From positions 1 to 30,392 of the forward strand of contig JAUKUA010000011.1 in assembly GCA_030549175.1 (NCBI GenBank): 30,392 bases of DNA, read 5' to 3'. Of the stretch, positions 28,294 through 30,392 are shown piece by piece. This DNA comes from Lasiosphaeris hirsuta. Lineage: Eukaryota; Ascomycota; Sordariomycetes; Sordariales; Lasiosphaeriaceae. Each line of letters begins with the position of its first letter. Position 1 is the first letter of the stretch. Position numbers and translations under genes: made by a program. Below the pieces are notes generated by a model. It ran no database searches. It saw only the letters and a program-made list of their open reading frames with translations, and had not been told where the DNA came from.

Positions 28294-30392
28294 TTACATG
28301 TAATCTTCAAATCGCTCGTACCGCTCCTCGTATCCTTCCAAAATCTCCATCACGTCCTTCATCGTCTTCAGATCTCGTTCCTCTCGCTCGCGCTGCTTGA
28401 CGTCTGCCTCTCTCTCTCCAGCTATCTTCTCAACAAGAGCTTCGTTTTCGCCCATAATGTGCTCCTGTGTGAGTATGGCCGTGGGGAGCTCGTGCAAGAT
28501 CCCGTTCTCAACCACCAATGAGTTGACATAGCCCACAAACGACGCCATGCTTTTCTGTGAGACAAACGCCATTAGTTAGCGGGTTGAACCTCTGTGGGTT
28601 CGGCAGATGATAGTTGGGTAGCGTCCTACCTCGTAATACGCTTCGACGTGCTTGATGACGCGAGTCGCCGTGATGTCCTGGAGCCCGGTTGCCTCGACCT
28701 CTTTACCTGGCCTCTGGCCGTCAGATTGAAGATTGTGCAACACGGTGTTCTTGACGGTGCCCAGAAGGTTCTTGGCTAGAATCGGACCAATGAGGCCTCC
28801 GACTCCGGTCTGCGCGGCGAAAAATACCACCGACGGCGTCGATGGCAAGGCCGAATATCTCGTCGATAGCGAGCCCATCGTCGTTTCTCGTGGTTCCTGG
28901 CATCATATTCGGATCTCAAGACGGCAAAGCGTGCAGAGATTTCCTCGGTGCACTGCCGCATCGGCCTGGGGTCGACGACGAAGCTGTCGTAAAACCCCGT
29001 CCTGCCTCTGCCGTGGCAGTCAAGCAGGTCATTCATAGAACGGTGGGACATGGCCTCCAAGCGATCGATCCTCGGCGAGATCAGATACCGCTGCAACGAT
29101 TGGCGCGTGTCCTCGTCGCCCGCACAGGCAGCGCTGAGCGCGAGGTTGACGAAGCGTTTTACCGCCTTCCATACAGCGTCCAGGTGCAATTCTGCGATGC
29201 GGGACCACTTCCCGGACTGGAATTCGAAATAGCGCCGGTATATGGCCTCGCTCGCTTCTCCTTGCGGCTCACTGCCCCGCCAGCGAGGAATCTCAGCCGC
29301 AAGCCACTCTTCGTATACCTTGCGATCGACGGCCTCCGGCTTGTGGTGCGAGTAGTACTTCTGGATGACTTCTCGAGCGGGAAACTCTTGCAGTGACCGG
29401 TTGTGCCGCAGAGCCGGTTTACCCTGGACCGCATTATCAGGGCTCGTCGCGGGCTCGTCTTCGGGTGCACCCTCGTGAGTGGAACCGATTTGAGCTGAGA
29501 GGTAAGGGTTCGATATCCGAACCATGTTCCGCGCCACATCCTTAACAGGCTTCATCGAATTCTGGGGATTATCCCCACCGTCGCTGACCTCCTTTGTTCT
29601 GCCGAAATCGCGCATGGCGGAAGCGAACGTCTTGCTCAGGGCTCGAACGTTGGCGCGGAGATTTCTGTCCTGGCTCTCGGGGCTGTCGTCTCCAAAAGGC
29701 GGAAAGAAACGCTCGCAGACCCGGCAGAAGTGGCTGACCCTGTGCAGCTCCTTGCATCTCTCGTCCTCGTACGTCCCCTTGCACGCCTCCCTGGTAAGAG
29801 CCTCAAACTTGCGGGCAATGCTGTGGAGGTATTGTCTGCGGGCCCGGTCGGTCGATCTCGGGTGGCTGGTGGTGATTAGGCGGGACTCAACCGCCGTTAC
29901 TCTTGCTCGAACCTTTGAGGTGAGAGCCGGAAGCGCGGTATGAGTGTGTGCCCAAAAGGTCTCCCTGAGAGTTACCACAAGCGCGGCAATACCCCTCTGG
30001 CTCTTGGGAACCTCTTTCCAGCGGCGACTGGTGCTGAAAAACTGCTCCTCCCTTTGGTCCCTTTGGAGGAGAGACTCGCACTTCCTCTCGTCTTGGTCCT
30101 GATTTCGGACCACGTGCCATCCACACTTCAGATTGGTCGAGTCCAGCTCGCCCCTGAGAATGCTGAGCGTCTCGGCAGGCGATAAGGCGTAGTCTGGGCT
30201 GGTGATGACGCCGACCACACGATCTGTGAGCTCGGGCTGCTCCTCTGCGATGGCTTGGATAGTGGCCAGTCCAGCATAGTTGTGAAAAGAGTTTCGAGCG
30301 CTGACAACGAGGAGGATGAGATTGCTTTGCGCCCGGATGTACTTGTCGACCATCTTCATTACTGTCTCCTTGCTCGCTTCATTTGAGGTGCT
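28294..30392 (-). CDS. Dynamin/Mx-like large GTPase, N-terminus outside the window, two possible frameshifts
   Basis: Membrane-remodelling GTPase of the dynamin superfamily. The window holds the part after the P-loop; the 5' end lies beyond 30392. In order: end of the GTPase domain (VDKYIRAQSNLILLVVSAR, then DRVVGVITSPD, in place of the usual TKPD), a long helical stalk with FEFQSGKWSRIAELHLDAVW, and a GTPase effector domain (TRVIKHVEAYYE, then KSMASFVGYVNSLVVENGIL and a charged helical end finishing ERFEDYM). The last intron is 28555-28629 (75 bases, GTAGGA donor, CTAAC branch). Between stalk and effector domain the frame changes twice, at an AAA run (28884-28886) and a TTTTT run (28820-28824); dropping one base from each would connect the three pieces. 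A short unrecognised intron could also explain this. TSPD instead of TKPD alters the base-specificity motif, so nucleotide binding may be unusual. The C-terminus contains no pleckstrin-homology or proline-rich domain. Confidence 0.8.

Noticed and set aside
1..30392. CRISPR arrays, bacterial operons, insertion sequences, intact transposons
   Set aside because: No regularly spaced repeats, no transposase or reverse-transcriptase frames and no long terminal repeats were seen; gene structure is eukaryotic.

Overview
This window is nuclear DNA from a filamentous ascomycete (Pezizomycotina, most likely a Sordariomycete). The evidence is: short introns (about 47 to 81 bases) with GT..AG ends and CTAAC/CTGAC branch sites; GC-rich, C-ending codons; and fungus-specific families (fungal 7TM rhodopsin-like protein, HET domain, fungal transcription-factor domain, secreted intradiol dioxygenase). 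All gene models were assembled by eye from reading frames and splice sites; no database search was possible.

Left part (1-11.1 kb): a secreted M43 metalloprotease (554-1647), a coiled-coil protein of unknown function whose frame breaks in a G run (4813-5513), a chimeric tRNA-Gly-like pseudogene (6429-6505), and two heavily frameshifted oxidoreductase genes facing each other: an FAD-dependent amine-oxidase-type enzyme (+, 7881-9233) and a short-chain dehydrogenase (-, 9991-11070). Long gene-poor stretches between them hold simple repeats and a few perfect palindromes.

Middle (11.5-21.2 kb): a fungal transcription-factor-domain protein without a zinc cluster (+, 11550-13139), a 7TM rhodopsin-like membrane protein with a 19-Asn tract in its cytoplasmic tail (-, 13610-15104), a secreted intradiol dioxygenase (-, 16188-17550), a tRNA-Gly(UCC)-like gene (-, 19699-19766) and a LURP-one-related/Tubby-like protein (-, 20497-21183).

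Right part (22.5-30.4 kb): a possible relic of a fungal transcription-factor gene, a secreted GH16 endo-beta-glucanase with a GC-AG intron (+, 23785-25049), a single-exon HET-domain protein (+, 25930-28026) and the 3' two thirds of a dynamin/Mx-like GTPase gene (-, 28294 to beyond the window end). A decayed copy of part of the dynamin gene (25504-25608) and a second diverged repeat (25064-25114 versus 28097-28144) bracket the HET gene in direct orientation. The HET gene therefore sits inside a segmental duplication, next to a GTPase of a family that includes antiviral Mx proteins. This is the most interesting arrangement here.

A recurring oddity is the single-base frame slip, often in a homopolymer. 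It occurs in the metalloprotease, coiled-coil, FAD-enzyme, SDR, transcription-factor and dynamin genes, while the genes from about 13.6 to 28.0 kb read cleanly. Either the flanks are poorly polished sequence or there is a real cluster of decaying genes; the sequence alone does not decide.
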